From Promerops cafer (lineage: Eukaryota > Chordata > Aves > Passeriformes > Nectariniidae), in NCBI GenBank assembly GCA_013398275.1, contig VZSE01015569.1:310001-374000 (forward strand): a stretch of DNA of 64,000 bases. The letters run 5' to 3'. A model generated the notes under the pieces. It was not told the DNA's origin, ran no database searches, and was given only the letters and a program-made list of their open reading frames with translations. The translations under genes and the position numbers were made by a program. Below, piece after piece: positions 35,920 through 49,059 of this stretch; within the stretch, counting starts at the first letter, position 1; each line of letters starts with the position of its first letter.

Positions 35920-38900
35920 GTAAGAGGAAAGTCCACCTGCTGTACTTGGATACCAGTTCAGGCTACTCCTGGGGCTGCAGACCACTTCTCAAACTTGATA
36001 GGCCATCATAAACTTGGGCTAGAAATCCTGTTTGTTCCCCCACAGACAGACATGCTTCATCCTAGGCTGTCCATGTTCCCTTCTCAGTGCCTTTTTTTCA
36101 GAAACGGAAATAAAGCTGCACCTGGAAAGCCCTGGCTAGATCTCATTCCCCTACACTGCCAAAAACAGTGTCTCCTGTGATTACCAGTGCTCTCTTGTTC
36201 CTGTGCCCAAAGTGATATTCATTGACCCATATGTGCTAGCTTTGTGTGTTTTGCTGGTGCATTTGGATTGCCATTCCTGATCTTGCCTTAGCCTCTTCTG
36301 GGTTTGTCTGCTGGAAAGAGGCAAGATGAGTCTTGGGCTTAGCTAATGTAAGAGAGCACTCTAACTGGCAAAGGATCTTGGTAAAGCACCGGAGAGGAAA
36401 GATGGGAAGAAAAAACATGGGCAGGAGGAGGTGGGGAAAGTGAAATAGGCCAATAGAAGAAAAGGAGGCATGACTAACTGGTGTAAGCAGAGAGGAGAGG
36501 GGATAATTGCCAATGGAAAGAGGATCTAGTGAAGCAGTGAAAAAGCTAGAGGTGTAGAGTTAACATACAAGTGGTCGCACACAATTGAAATTCAGCTCTT
36601 CAGCTTGGGAGGATTTTCATGACTTTACTCTGGAAGGTTGACAAATTTTATGCCAGCTTTTGTCAGGGCATTTTTATGGCCTCCAAACAGTAAAATCTCA
36701 CAGTACTGGAAGCACTCAGGGTGGGACCTGAGGGACCTGCATGGTCCCTGTGTGCAGCCAGCCCGGCGGGCCTTGGCCTACGCTGGAGATGGTCTGTGGT
36801 GAGTCAGACCCGAGGAGGAAGCAGCAGCCCCAAGCTCTTGCTGCACAATCCAAGGACAACCGGGAGTGAATTCTCTGCTCCATTCCCCATCACAAGCAAA
36901 CACCACAGCTGGCTCCACATCACCCCAGGAAGCTGATATCCCTTTCCATGGTCCTCGAGTACAGACAGGGCAATGAAATTGCCCCTTTGATTGTATGCCA
37001 TAGGATGCTTCCCTCTGCCAGTTCACTTTTCAGACACAAGAAAAGAAAAGCAGGGAACAGGGCAGCTTTACTTTCCTCCTTTGCTCTACCTGGCAAAGAA
37101 TCCACAGGTTTGTTTTTCTTACCTGTGGTTTTATTTGTCAGTCCAAGTATATCAAATCAAACATAGGTTTTGCTCTGGATGGATCTTGAAGGGAAAATGA
37201 TACTTTCTTTCAACATTTTGTAGATCAGAAGAAGTTAAGCAAGGGCTGTAATTACAGTGGTATGAGCAGCAAGTGATGTGGGAAGAGGGATCAGATGATG
37301 ACCGTCAAAATTAATTATATGCAACAGGACCAATTGACCAGAGGCTGCCATAGGAAAAAATGAGCCAATATGGACTGCAACCTGCACAAAATAGAAAGCA
37401 TACTCTGCAAATCTGAGGGGAAAGAAGCTATATTGCCTTATCATTGATGCATTCTTCAGAAGGACACATAAAGGTACAGTATGTCAGAGTCTTGTCCACC
37501 ACCTGGTTTTCACTATTTGCTTGTCAGAGAGGAGCCAAAACAACTGACTTCCATATGAAGGCATGACCTAAAGTTCATTTAGTCATTGCTTGAAATTAAA
37601 AATGCCAGGCTGTATTCATGCTGTTAGTTTGAAAAAAAAAAAAAAAANCAGGATCCCTCACAGGGACAGAGCATGAAGATTCCCCTTTTGGTGTGGGCCT
37701 GTCTTTTATGTTTATGCTTCTGAAGTACAAAGGGAGAAGTCTACAACCACACTAACAGTTTTCAAGCTTTTGTGACTAGGAGAGCTTTCCCAGCAGAGAT
37801 CCTGTGGATCTCATCTAGGAAACACATACTTAATGCAGAGAGGAGGCTGAAACCCAAATTCCCTAGAGTGGGGAAAACAGGGTCCTGTCTCTTCACCAAA
37901 CTTCACTTTCAGGGTGACAACATTCCAATACTGTGGTCAGGTCTTTTGCTATTCCCAAGCTTTATCTTCTTTTTGTCAGACAACATCAACATCTTTGGCC
38001 CATAACTCAGAAAGCAGCTAACACCTGCTTTCACACCAGACATGGTTGCACATCCAAACTCGGGGCTCCAGGGAGCTCATTTGGCACTAGTCTTGGCCCT
38101 GTTATTAACTTTCCATGTAGTTTCAGCCAGATCACATCAACTCAATATCCCCGTCCACAGAAGCAAGGATATGATTTCTCCTTTTGCTCATATCTCTGCC
38201 ACCACAGCTGCTACCAGCACCTCTAATAAACCTCTCTTACAAGAAAGCCCTCCCCTGGACCAAGGCTTCTCAAACAAGGTCAGGCTTTCATTGGAGAACA
38301 CCTCAGGTCTTCTCACGCACCTGCTGTTTGCTGCCCTTGAGCACAGTTTCCAGGCAAGAATCAAATTACGATTCTGTTAGGCCAAGAGCAGGATATAAGA
38401 GCAGACATGAAGCTCTGTCTGCCCAAGATGTAACAAGCAAGTAAGTTTTAAATTTATTGAATATCAAACAGGTAGAGGAAGAGGACACTGAGCTGTTTCC
38501 CATGATGTTCTCTCTCTACCTGAAGACAAGGCTTATAGATATTTTGATAGCAGAACTCCCCTTTTTCCTTTTCAATCAACAAAATGTGAGTCTCTTGCTC
38601 ATCAGTGAGCTATGCTGGAGCAGACTGTTTTGCATTTGGTAATGAATTGCATACCATCTTTAGATAGAGATCTTTTGGACTCGCTTTTGGCATCTCGGAG
38701 GAAATATGCTCTCCACCTGCTCTCTGTCCAGTGCAAACACCATTCCCACAGCATGTTTCACTGCTGCAGACAGATCCTGCCACCTAGTGCATCCAGATGT
38801 GTACTAGCCCCACAGCACACCTGGAACAACTGCCTGGACCCCCACTCCTCACCAGGGATGACCATATTTCTCTGTAACACCCCTTTCCTTCAGTCACTGA

Positions 38901-39051
38901 AGTAAAAACACTGCCACCAGTAGTTTTCTGAGAGGTGGACCTAGGCAAATATTCTCTCAGGACCTGTATCAGTTCTCAAAAAAGCCATTTTGATTTTCAT
39001 TTCCATTTAGAAAATGGCATGTCTGTATTTCTCTGTTAGTAACAGGGAGGA
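35920..39051. other. Unique DNA with an A-run and one ambiguous base
   Basis: A GC-richer patch at 36720-36960 carries short frames on both strands. An A16 run at 37632-37647 is followed by an undetermined base (n) at 37648. A 112-codon plus frame at 38042-38380 has a hydrophobic leucine-rich stretch near residues 13-27 that mimics a signal peptide, but nothing else supports a gene. No repeats are recognised. Confidence 0.45.
37632..37648. repeat. A16 homopolymer ending in an ambiguous base
   Basis: Sixteen A residues are followed by n at 37648, the only undetermined base in the window. Sequencing and assembly often fail at such runs, so the true run length is uncertain. Confidence 0.9.
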
Positions 39052-39398
39052 GTAAAAGAGACCTCATCACAGTCTACAGCTTCCTTATGAGAAGTGGAGG
39101 AGTAGGCACTGATCTCTTATCTGTAGTGACAGTGACAGGACCTCAGGGAATGGCCTGAAGTTGTGTCAGGGGAGGTTTAGGCTGTATATTAGAATAAGAT
39201 TCTTTAGCCAGAGAGTGGTTGGGCCCTGGAACAGGCTCCCCATGAAGTGGTCACAGCACCAAGCCTGACAGAGCTCAAGAAGAATTTGAACAACCCTCTC
39301 AGGCATGTGGTGGTTCTTGAGGTTGTCCTGTGGAGGGCCAGGAGTTGGACTCAAAGATTCTTGTGGGTCTTTTCCAACTCAGGATATTCTATAATTTT
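39052..39398 (+). mobile_element. CR1 LINE 3' end
   Basis: A well-preserved sense CR1 tail. Ordered words are 'acctcatcacagtctacagc', 'cagtgacaggacctcaggga', 'ggaacaggctccccatgaag', 'cagggccaggagttgg' in the form 'gagggccaggagttggactc', and the close 'cttttccaactcaggatatt' plus 'ctataattttt' where the terminal 'attctatg' repeats should be. It is truncated at its 5' end as usual for CR1 and is one of the younger copies in the window. Confidence 0.85.
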
Positions 39399-41379
39399 TT
39401 GATAATAAACCAGGTAAGCAGGCAGAGAAGCATCCTATTTTGTTCTGCCCTGCTTCTTAGGTTGTATCCCTTTTCTCTGGCTCACTCAGGCCAGCATCCA
39501 GCAAGGAACAGTATTGTCTGGTTTTATGGTCTCTTTTTGCACCCTTATTCTGTGGGGTTTCCTCTATGTCATGAAATGAATGGCCTTTCAGAAAGTCCTC
39601 AGTACACTAACTTTGCTTCCAGTCATAGGTTAAGTAGTGTGGCTGCTGAAAAAGGAGAGAGTACACAGCCCAAGGCTGGATTAGAGGTTGTCAGGAAAAC
39701 AAAATGGGACTTAGGCATCCATGTGTGGCCTGATTCTCCTCCATAAGACCGAGCTACTCCCTGTGTGTGTGTTACACAAAACACACTGTCTGCCTCTGAG
39801 AAATCAGGTCTGGGCACTGTCAGAGAGGGAATACCAAACTGGACACAAAAGATATGATATTTGACAAATTCTGTTTATCGAAGGAAAATTCTGCTTTCAT
39901 TTTTCAGGAAGAGTTTATAAATCTTCAGGTTTGGAAGTCTTAACTCTTCTACACTTTCCTCCTCACAAAGTCAGAGATACTGTACTCTGACATGACAACC
40001 ACTAGCTTTTTGCACTCTGCACTGAACAAATATCCACTTCTTTCCTCATCTCTCATCTCTGGGAGGAAGGTATTTGTTTTCCTCCACAGTAGCAATATAA
40101 TGTATTGCTTCAATCCTTCATTAGCTGCCTAATCTAATTCATGTATGCTTCTTCTCTTTCCTTCTGCCCTGTGTTTCTAACCTTGCACCTGGGGAAAAGC
40201 TGTCTTTGCTATCTTTTTTATTCAAACTATTGACCAGCCTTGCGAAATTTGCACTTCTCTTCTGCTCTGTTTCTTTTTCTCCCATGCTTCTGATGGTAAA
40301 TAGATTCAAACCAGAAAAGAGGTGTATGGTTTTTGCATCACTCATTGAAATGACTTACCAAGAGCCTTGGTAGACTCCCACCACTTGTGTGGCTTTTATA
40401 TAAGATCAGAGCCAAATCACAGCAACGGGTGAGAGGGGCTGAGCCCAGAGCAGTGGGAAGGGAGATCCACAAGCTGCCTTCTCATGCAGTGCCAGGAAAG
40501 ACGTGGAGGACCCCTCTGAGCCACAGCACATCTGGATGCCAAGGTAATGCCCTGATCCTGCCCCAAGGGGAGGGTTGGGAATAGTGGCAGGGCACCGCTG
40601 GAATGGGAAGCAGCTTATGGTGCATCCTGCTACTCCTGGCAGCAGAAAGGACTGTTCCCCAGGTGTCCCCCCCTCCAAGACCCTTGCATGCCTGTAGCCC
40701 TCTTCCCATCCATTTGTGTTAGACCCCTGACACACGTAGGACAAATAGGAACAGCACAAACTGGGGGGTGTTTCTTGCCTCAGGGGCTCACCTCAGGCTC
40801 AGGCTGTGAGGCTTACTCTCCTCTGAAGTATAGGAGCCATAAATCCAGAGGGGAAAGGGTTTGATCAGGTGAGGATCCCTCTTCAAATGACAGTTCCCTC
40901 AAACTACCCAGGTCTCTCAAATCCCTCTACTCATACCTCTCTCAAAAGTTTCATCACTTCCATTTCCTCTCTGGAATCCATGACTTTTCTTCTCCATCTC
41001 CAGCCTGTAAAGCTTCAATTTTAAACTGCCTGGCCCTGTAACCTCCTCCTGAAACACACACCTTCCAAAAAATAAACTTAATCATCTCCATATCTTCTCT
41101 GCAGTTGTCTGTGATGTTTCCTGAGCCTGTTTGACACTCGTGGTCTCCAAAAGCTTGCTAATCTCACATTTGCCTACTGGAGCCCTCCTGACCAATCCCA
41201 GCATTCTCATCCCCATCTCCTGAAATCCCCTGGCCCCTTCCAGCCCTTCTTCTTTCACAACCCATCCTGCTGCTGCCCTGAAAAGAAATTTTTGCCTATA
41301 CTGCCAAAAAGCCTTCACCCATCTCTGATTACAGTGGAAAACTTTCTTCAAGTACTCTCTCTCCCAGCTGCAGGAAATC
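39399..41379. other. Unique DNA, partly GC-richer
   Basis: The part at 40400-40780 is GC-rich and carries a 117-codon minus frame that overlaps two other frames. No known domain or splice pattern is seen. Confidence 0.45.
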
Positions 41380-41470
41380 CTGAGGGGGCTATTCAGTGAC
41401 CTCCATAATGAAATAGGTCAGATTAGATAACCACAAGAAGCTTTCCTGGCCCTAAAGGCCTCCTGCAAAA
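41380..41470 (+). mobile_element. Short CR1 LINE 3' remnant
   Basis: The words 'aggtcagattagataaccac' and 'ctttcctggccctaaaggc' are a worn form of the CR1 end ('ggtcagactagatgatcac...tggtcccttctggccttaaa'). Only the last ~90 bp of the element is recognisable. Confidence 0.5.
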
Positions 41471-41959
41471 CAAATTGCATGATCTAGCACATAAGAACAT
41501 GGATTAATAAGGACATTCAGGGAGAACAAACCGTGTGTTCCTAAAGCCTTTGAAACTCCAGATGCCAAGAGCAGTCCAAACCTATAGATCTAAAGAAGGA
41601 GGAAAACAAGTGTAAGTGCAAAGGAACAATCTATGTAGCCACAATAATACCAGCATTACACCCATATCATTTGTTTTGTATTATTAGACAAGTTACACAG
41701 ACATCCCGTATTCCCCAGTTTGAACTAGCAAAATGCCAATGGACAAGGAAAAAACACAAAAGTTTGTTTTTGTAGGAATAATGTGATGACACATTTTCAG
41801 CAATATATACTATATTGTCAAGCCCTCATTAGACAAGCCAAATATTTTTGTGTAATTTCTGCAATAAAATATGAAAGCAGCAACATTCAGACAGAGAGGC
41901 TGGCTTTTGTTAGAGTGGGGCTCCAAGAATAACAGCTTGTGAATTACCAACACCATTGT
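41471..41959. other. AT-rich unique DNA
   Basis: Nothing recognisable. Confidence 0.5.
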
Positions 41960-42240
41960 TTGGGGGGAGAAAGTTGCTTGATATTAACAAATTCATTAAG
42001 CCCAAACTAACACGCCTGTTAAAGCAGCCATTAGTCTCAATCTTTATGGATTTGTGTCCCAAACATACCGAATAACACCAATCATGGGTACTGTGTTGGG
42101 GCACAAATATGTTTTCCAGCAGATGTTAACGATGATTTATGACTCACATTTCTTCCGTGTACTATGGCACTCGTACAACTCATTTGTGCTACGTGCTTGC
42201 AAGAGTCATTTCACCCACCCACAATGCCAGGGAAAGGCAA
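41960..42240. promoter_or_regulatory. Candidate conserved noncoding element
   Basis: Balanced-complexity DNA with homeodomain-type and AP-1-like words ('atttatgactcac' at about 42136) and no repeat match. It overlaps the start of the longest frame in the window (42054-42617), which I do not believe is coding. The call rests only on texture and motif content. Confidence 0.2.
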
Positions 42241-45200
42241 TTGCCTCTACGGATCAAAGGAGCAAGGCTTGGAGCTGTTACAGAAGCAGCACACAGGTGT
42301 CTGGAGCAGGGGGTGAGGAGCACTCGTCTGCTAAGGCCCACCTCGCCAAAGAGGCTCCGAGCCTCTCTGGAATTCATTCCCTGACCTCCCATCCCAAGTT
42401 ATCATTCCGGTGGGCAACTGAGCTGCAGCACATGTCAGTGTTACCCTTTGCAGATAAGGGCCATGCACAGGGACAGGGCATAAGCCTCAACCTAAGGGCA
42501 GTCCAGGGCCTCAGCACATGGCAAACCCTTTCTCTTTCTCCAGCAGAAATGCCAAACAGATTTAGGAAGATGGATAACAATTCACCCAGGGGAAATTTGG
42601 TGACAACACTGGTGTAAAAGTTCCAACCCCTCTGATAAACTTCATATGATATTGCAGCTTTAGGTATGCAGCAATGGAGTCTGACTACACAAAGTTTATT
42701 TATTTGCTGCTTGATCTGTCTTTTTTTTCAATCTGAAAGACAGTTTCTCCTCATCTCCATCTCGTATCCTTGAGAGATCTAATCCAGGATAACAGGAGGA
42801 AAAATTAGTTTCCACAGAATTATCAAGACAAATTACAGCAAGGCATGTGGGAATCTGTATTTGAAGTACCCATATTGCTGAACATCCATTTTCCTTATTA
42901 TCTCCTCCTTATCCAAAGGAAATGGTTCCATTTTCTAGCTCAGCTGAAACTCCCATTTGCACAGCAACTTCAGAAATCTCATTTATACTGTGTAAGGCTA
43001 TGATGTTAGACATTCAGATTTGGATCTGGAAGGTCACAAACGTCAGTGAACATCAAAATATGGCACCATTGCAGTGGAAATTCTCTTTCCCACTTTCCAT
43101 TTCTCTTTTCCTTAAAAAAAACGTAGGAACATTAACAGATACAGAGACATTGATAGATAAAAGTTTTTACAAAAGCAGCAAACCTTTTTAGGCTCAGGCT
43201 AGCCTAGGTTTAGCCCAGTTCACCAAGAAATCGTTCCTGAAGCTCACATAAATCAATTTCAGACAAGGATTATGCTAATTTTTAACTTCCTACCTGTCCA
43301 CATATGTTTCATTTATTTTCAAAATGACACTTCATTGTCAAAAGAGATCTCGTGAGTACTCTAGAGGTGTGCAACTCCCATCACAGTTAATTGACATCCT
43401 ACAACACCATTTATGAAGCAGTGTCATCTGGAAAACGTTTCTTCCCTGCAGTAGTTTACAGCCTATATAGAAGAAAAATGTTAAATTTGGAGTGATGGAG
43501 ACTTTCAAGTAAGAAAGAAACTCAAGGTTCACTTTAATCCCTAGGTCCCTGGGAAACTCAGCTGCCAAGTATCTGTCCTACCCAACCAAGAAAGCCAAAG
43601 AAGCCCTACTCCTACGTGTCACTGTCTTTTACCAGTCAAACAGAGCTAAGCTTTAGCTGGATTAAAGCAAAACTGCACAAACCACCAGAGACACATTATC
43701 AAACAAACCCTTAGACAGCATGGAGACTACCATGGCAGGATCAGATAGGAAAGACAGATCAGTGTATTATGTAACCAAAGAGTAGTATGAAGTAGCAGCA
43801 AATCATCTGTGTTATTCCTCTCCCCCTCAGGGAATGACCAGTGAATCCAAATCCACTTCTGTAGATCTTTCAAACAACCCATGGAAAACCTGCTTCCTCC
43901 TTGTGCTGTCCCAGTAACAAAACCTGACCCCAAAGCCCCCAAGCAGCCTGTGGTAACCACAGTGGTAACCATGAAGGACATAGATTTCTGTTGTGTTAAG
44001 CCTGCCCTGTACCAATACTGATCAATAACCTAGGTGATGTGCCTGTCACCTGCATACAGATCCTAGTGCCCACAAAAAGTCAGTGCTGCATTGACAACTT
44101 CTGCTGCCACTGTTAAAAGAATTACATGGGACCAAAAACCAAAACAGAGTAGCCACCAATTAAAACCCAATCTATTTTGTCAATAAATTCTCTGTTTCCA
44201 TTGAGAATGGAAAGACAAGTAGATAATAAGCCACAGGCCCTTGTTCTGTGAAACATTATGCTGGTAAACAAAGGAAAATCTTGTCATTGGGAGGCAAGCA
44301 CTGCCCCTCTGTTTGCACTTGCCTGTGTTCATCGAAGCTTGCAGCACACAGGATGCTCACTCTTGCTCACCTCACCAGCATAAACTCCCACAAAATAACA
44401 GTTATATTCATAGCAGAAAACAAACGAGCAAATTAGGAGACTTTGTTATTTGAGAGGACTGAAAACAATGTTCTAGAACTTCTCAAGGGCATACAAGCTG
44501 TAGCCCAGAAACAGCCCCAGAAAATTTGATTATTTGGGATTGTGGGTAGAGTTTGTGGTTTGTTTTCCACTTTGATGAATCCCTCCATTTACTCACTCTC
44601 TCTTCTTTGAGTCCCACGTGTAGTGGCTGAGTTCTGGCACCCTGTCCAAGTCTCCCCATCCTGGGAATACCGACCCCATTGGTTCTGGAATCAAAATGAC
44701 CACACGGCACTTATAACATTTCCAGACAGACATAAATACACAGATTAGTCTTTTCTGCATTTTTCCTCATAAAAACAACAGCAGCTTCGGAGCGCATTGG
44801 CACAAGCACTGAGATTAAGTATTGCAACCTGCTATTGTTGGCAGGCTTGCTCTGGCTTCTTCTGCTTTCCCCACCTCCTTGTAATCCTCTCTCCTCTTGG
44901 AGAGTAGTTAAATGCTATGTCCATTCATGTCACCACGGAGTAGTTTTGGCAGATGCATGCCCCAAGGCTGGGATGTTTTTACGAGAAGCGTTTTCATATT
45001 TCACTGTTTGCCTGGCTGATCCTTTATCTGTTCTAACAGTTATACAACTAAACATACTGAACCTTCTGTCAGATGATTACATATTCCATGCTGAATTGCA
45101 GGATATGGAAATCCTGCCAAACACAGTTCTGATCTAACTCTGTCAACTTCAGTGCATGGCTAAGAATGAATTCAGACCTTAAACTCCTTTACACTGGTCT

Positions 45201-47232
45201 TTGAAAATAAATAGAAGCAAATCATCAGTAACATGTCTTTTGTTTTGTGCATCTCTGCCTTTCTAGGTGTAAAGGCTCCTGTAGATGCCCTTTAGCTGTG
45301 AGTGATGGGCTTGTATACACCACTCCTCTGCTCAGAGGTGTGTATTGAGGGGGGCAGAATCCCACAGTCTAAAGCTGAAAGCATTTTGGTCTAGAAGCAA
45401 TGGTTGCCAGGCTCCTAATAAAAAAGAAAAGATGGCAGCAGATGGAGCCCTTCCCTTCACTCCTCGCTGTTGACCTGGCAGAGCCAGGAGGGAGGTGGAG
45501 GTGAGGGAGGGGGGAGCAGAGAGGAGCTCATTTTCCTTCTCCACCTGGCAGCATCTTCCCAGTGCCACCAGCCCTGGCTGCTCAGCTCCCAGCGAGCACT
45601 GGCTGCACACACTCTGCTGCTGCTGGTAGAAAAATGCAGGGCATTTTCCAGGCTGCATTTAAATATCCCCAAGACCATGAGGTGTTTGGGAGTTTTATGA
45701 GGAAGACTTCATTCCTTTTTGAGCTCATGATTCCCTAGAGAACTGCTTCAGGTGGAAAAAAGCAGATCTTATCTATTCCCTTATCATCCAGCTCTGCTAC
45801 TGAATCAAACCATTAATACAGCCTGAGGGTCTGGTGTGCACCTGCTCAGAAGAGAGGCAGATAACAGATGGTCATTGCAAGAGTTCAGGAAGGGATTTGG
45901 TCCACAGGAGATCCTAAGAGAGAATGGACACATGGAAAGAAGGAAAAGCAAGTGTACTGTTCATGTTTTAAAAACAGCTATCAGTGTTCTATAACTTAGA
46001 TTTCAAGGTTTTTCAAAGAGTCTCTGAGACCTCCTATTAATATTGTCACCTGAACACCTCCTGGACATTTTAGCCCGCTTTATCACGTGTTTATCTTATG
46101 TTTTCAGTGCTGTTACTCTGAACACAGCTGCCCACACACAAGCAGCATTCTTTCATAATAAAAGCAGAGAAGGGTTGTTTATTTATTAGTGTTTTTGTTT
46201 CTGTGTTTTGACAAGAGTGGCAACGTGGCTAAAACAACATAAATGAGGCTAAAGCAAAGGAAAACTCAGTCATTAAAGGGTTGGAAGGGAAGTTTTCAGC
46301 AAAAAAGTTCTTCAAAAGTATCATAGAGAGCAGCTGAATAATCATCCTCAGCATCTCTGGGTGACTCACACACTGAATTTCTAAAAAAAGTTATGTCCTC
46401 TTAATTTTAGCATTTCAGCTCCACAGTCTCCAAAGTTGGGGGACTACAGAGCCATTCCTCTCCTCAAGTCATTTTTCCCTGCATGACTTCTGTCCAGCCT
46501 GTCACTACCCCAGCTCCTCTGGACCCTAACAGCAATTTCTGCTCACAGCAGATTTAATGAGGACTGCATGTTGCTGGCTATTTAGTTGGCTGTAGCTATA
46601 ATTAGACAGCTGACAAAGACTGGCTGGTTGTGTGCTCTTTTTTCTTTGATTACATATCATAGTTGGTCTACGTGCAAGACAAAAGATGATTTTTCTTCTT
46701 TGTCACTCCCCAAACTCCTCAAGAGAGTTGATAAGAGTACTGGCTGCTTTCTGCCACTTACTTCACTACTAGCAAGAGGACACTGTCATCATTTCTAAGC
46801 CAATAAGTGTGTTGAAGTGACATGTAGAGGAATTCAATCAGTCTCCTGCCTATGCCAGCACTTTTCCATCTTTTTGCAGAAATTATGGGGTGTTTTTTGG
46901 GGTGGGGGGTGGGGAGAAGGGAGAAATACAAACTGATATTTTAATCTTTAAGTGCTATGCTTCTTGTTTCATGAAAACAGTTGGTTGAACTGCATCTCCC
47001 AGTGCACTGTAATATCCTCACACAGCAAAGGGAAGCAGTGCAAGGTGGCAATTCTGTGACTACAGCAGGACAGAGAGATGGGGTCAGTCGATATGAGAAA
47101 GTGTGGATATGAAGATGGCCTGACACAGAGCTTTCTAATAATACTTTTCACCTGAAATATTTCTTGGTTTTACTTGAGCATTTCTATTTTTCATGCAGAA
47201 GACTCAATCTTCCCATGAAATTAGAGCCTTTT
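42241..47232. other. Unique DNA, no recognised genes
   Basis: Mostly featureless. A T9 run lies at about 42721, an A8 run at about 43114, and a G-rich patch at about 46887-46922. A GC-richer patch at 45440-45660 holds overlapping 73-108 codon frames on both strands. A 31-nt hairpin occurs at 45315-45345 (ATACAC/GTGTAT outer, CCTCTG/CAGAGG inner stem). No transposon is recognised. Confidence 0.5.
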
Positions 47233-47592
47233 AAGGAAAGACTCAATGAAAATGTTTTTAAACATGATGTGCTAGTAGAACATTTGTTAGTTTATTAAAA
47301 TAAACACATTATCTTCAGTAATCACTCACAGTAAAAGCCTAGACTCAAAGTCAGGCCAGACCATATATTTTGAGTGAGAAGATGGCATTTCCAAGACAGT
47401 TATTTTTCTAATCATACATCAGGACCCTACCAGCAACAATAAAACTATCTGTAAAAGTACATAGAGCCATTCTTCATCTCCAGTTCACTGAGATGAGCAA
47501 GCAGAGTATCATTACCAAGATAAATGGGTAAAAAAATTCCTGAAAAATAAAGACCAATTTAAAAAAAAAAAAAAAAAAATCAAGGAAAGACT
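47233..47592 (+). mobile_element. Retroposed segment with poly(A) tail and target duplication
   Basis: The insert 47244-47581 (about 338 bp) ends with a polyadenylation signal AATAAA at 47546-47551, then nine bases, then an A19 run (47561-47579) and tc. The 11-bp word 'aaggaaagact' flanks it directly: 47233-47243 on the left and 47582-47592 on the right. This is the signature of target-primed insertion of a polyadenylated RNA. The body is AT-rich, contains an earlier AATAAA-like word near 47300, has no usable frame, and is probably the 3' untranslated end of some transcript, truncated at its 5' end. The source gene is not identified. Confidence 0.55.
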
Positions 47593-49059
47593 TTTGATCC
47601 CTAGTACACAGATCCCTGTGAAATCTCTCAGTAAAGGCAATGGAAATTACACTCATGTTAGGACAAGGTTTGTGCCCTACCAAAAAAGGCCATAAACACA
47701 GAAGAGTCAGGTGACAGATACTGGAACTCCTCACAACCTGAATTTGCTGTGGATAACACCACATCTCTCCAATCAGAACCTGTCCAGAAAAAGATGGAAG
47801 GACTTGGTCTCCCGAGAGCAGCAGAAACCTCCTGTAAGCTTCACACTCAAACATATAGAATGAAAATGTAGCCCCTCTGTGGACTCTGGCCAGAAATGGC
47901 ACTGCTAACTCTAGGCTTTATTTCATGTCATCAGAGGGGCAGTGCAGGAATGGAAGTAAAGCCTACAAGGCTGCAAGAAAAGCTCCATCATAACTGTACT
48001 GTGACCAACCCAACTCCAGCTGATACACATTTTCTATCAGGTTGCTTCTGGCAAGCCAACAACAGAAAGTAACTTACTCATTTCAGCAGCTACCACCAAT
48101 TTCTACCTTTCTTCCTCTGTCAAGAATGCCCTGGCTATTGCTTAGATAGCACACGAACAGCTTTCCCACAGTCTCTCTTGCTTCCTTCCACTGTTCCATA
48201 ATTCAGCACAGCACCTTGTAACACTCAGAAATTATACCCCAGGGTATCATTCCTAACACCTTCCTAGTCCCCCCCAACAGCTGCCCCCACTTGCCTTTTG
48301 GGCAGACCCCCTCACAAGTCAAGCAGGTTGGTAAAAATAGTTCTCCCTGTCTGCCCCACTTCTGATTCATGGTCCACTTAGGTAACGTCTCTTTCAGCTA
48401 CATGGAATGGCTGGGGCCTCCTGGACCCCGGGGACATTACATCCTCATAAATAAGGAGATTTATTTACAGATATAAATCAAGACACAACGTTTAGAACAT
48501 GCTACAGGGAAACAGTAAAATGCAAGGAGAAGGAAAGAAGAATAATCAAAAGTCGAGGATTCTGGCCAAATTCTTCTTAAAATAGCTCTTCCAAGACATA
48601 GTGAACATTGTATCAAACTCACACAGGATCTTTGCTTCTTCATGACTCATTTCACTTGAGCTGGAGAGTAACAATTTCCTCCCTAGCCACCGACTCACAT
48701 GGCTAAGACTAGGCAGATAGAGCTCAACCTGTTGTGATTGATCAGGCCCCTCTTTAGGGTAAATGATGCATTTCATCAAACGCTACCGTACATCAAGATG
48801 TCAGCATCCAGAAAATCGTCCTGTTCAACACACACTGACACTCTGCACACCCACACACCCGTGCACACCCAGCCCGGTGGTCAGATCGTCACCTGCTAGT
48901 GTTAACATGCACACAAAGCAATTACAGAGCAGACATCTGTTCAGGATGTTGCTCACTGGATCAGCATCTTCGCACTGAGATGGCTGCAAGCCTTTGAAGC
49001 ATTTATGTTCTGACTCTGTGCTGTCTACTAGTGTGGGATGGTTTGTCTGTAAACGTCCC
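47593..49059. other. Unique DNA, no recognised genes
   Basis: A CACA-rich patch lies at 48825-48870. The minus-strand 142-codon frame ending near here (47902-47474) runs through the poly(A) run, which gives it a row of phenylalanines; it is not a gene. Confidence 0.5.

Noticed and set aside
42054..42617. Longest open frame in the window (187 codons, plus strand)
   Set aside because: No recognisable domain, no acceptor or promoter signal, and several overlapping frames on both strands. The length is within chance expectation for 64 kb in six frames.
45315..45345. 31-nt hairpin as a microRNA precursor
   Set aside because: The stem is only 12 bp with an asymmetric bulge, too short for a microRNA hairpin of about 60-80 nt.
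47474..47902. 142-codon minus-strand frame
   Set aside because: It runs through the A19 tail of the retroposed segment (poly-Phe) and has no family resemblance.
48825..48870. CACA-rich patch as a tandem array or CRISPR-like repeat
   Set aside because: Irregular spacing with no repeated unit longer than a few bases. No CRISPR arrays are expected or seen in this kind of genome.
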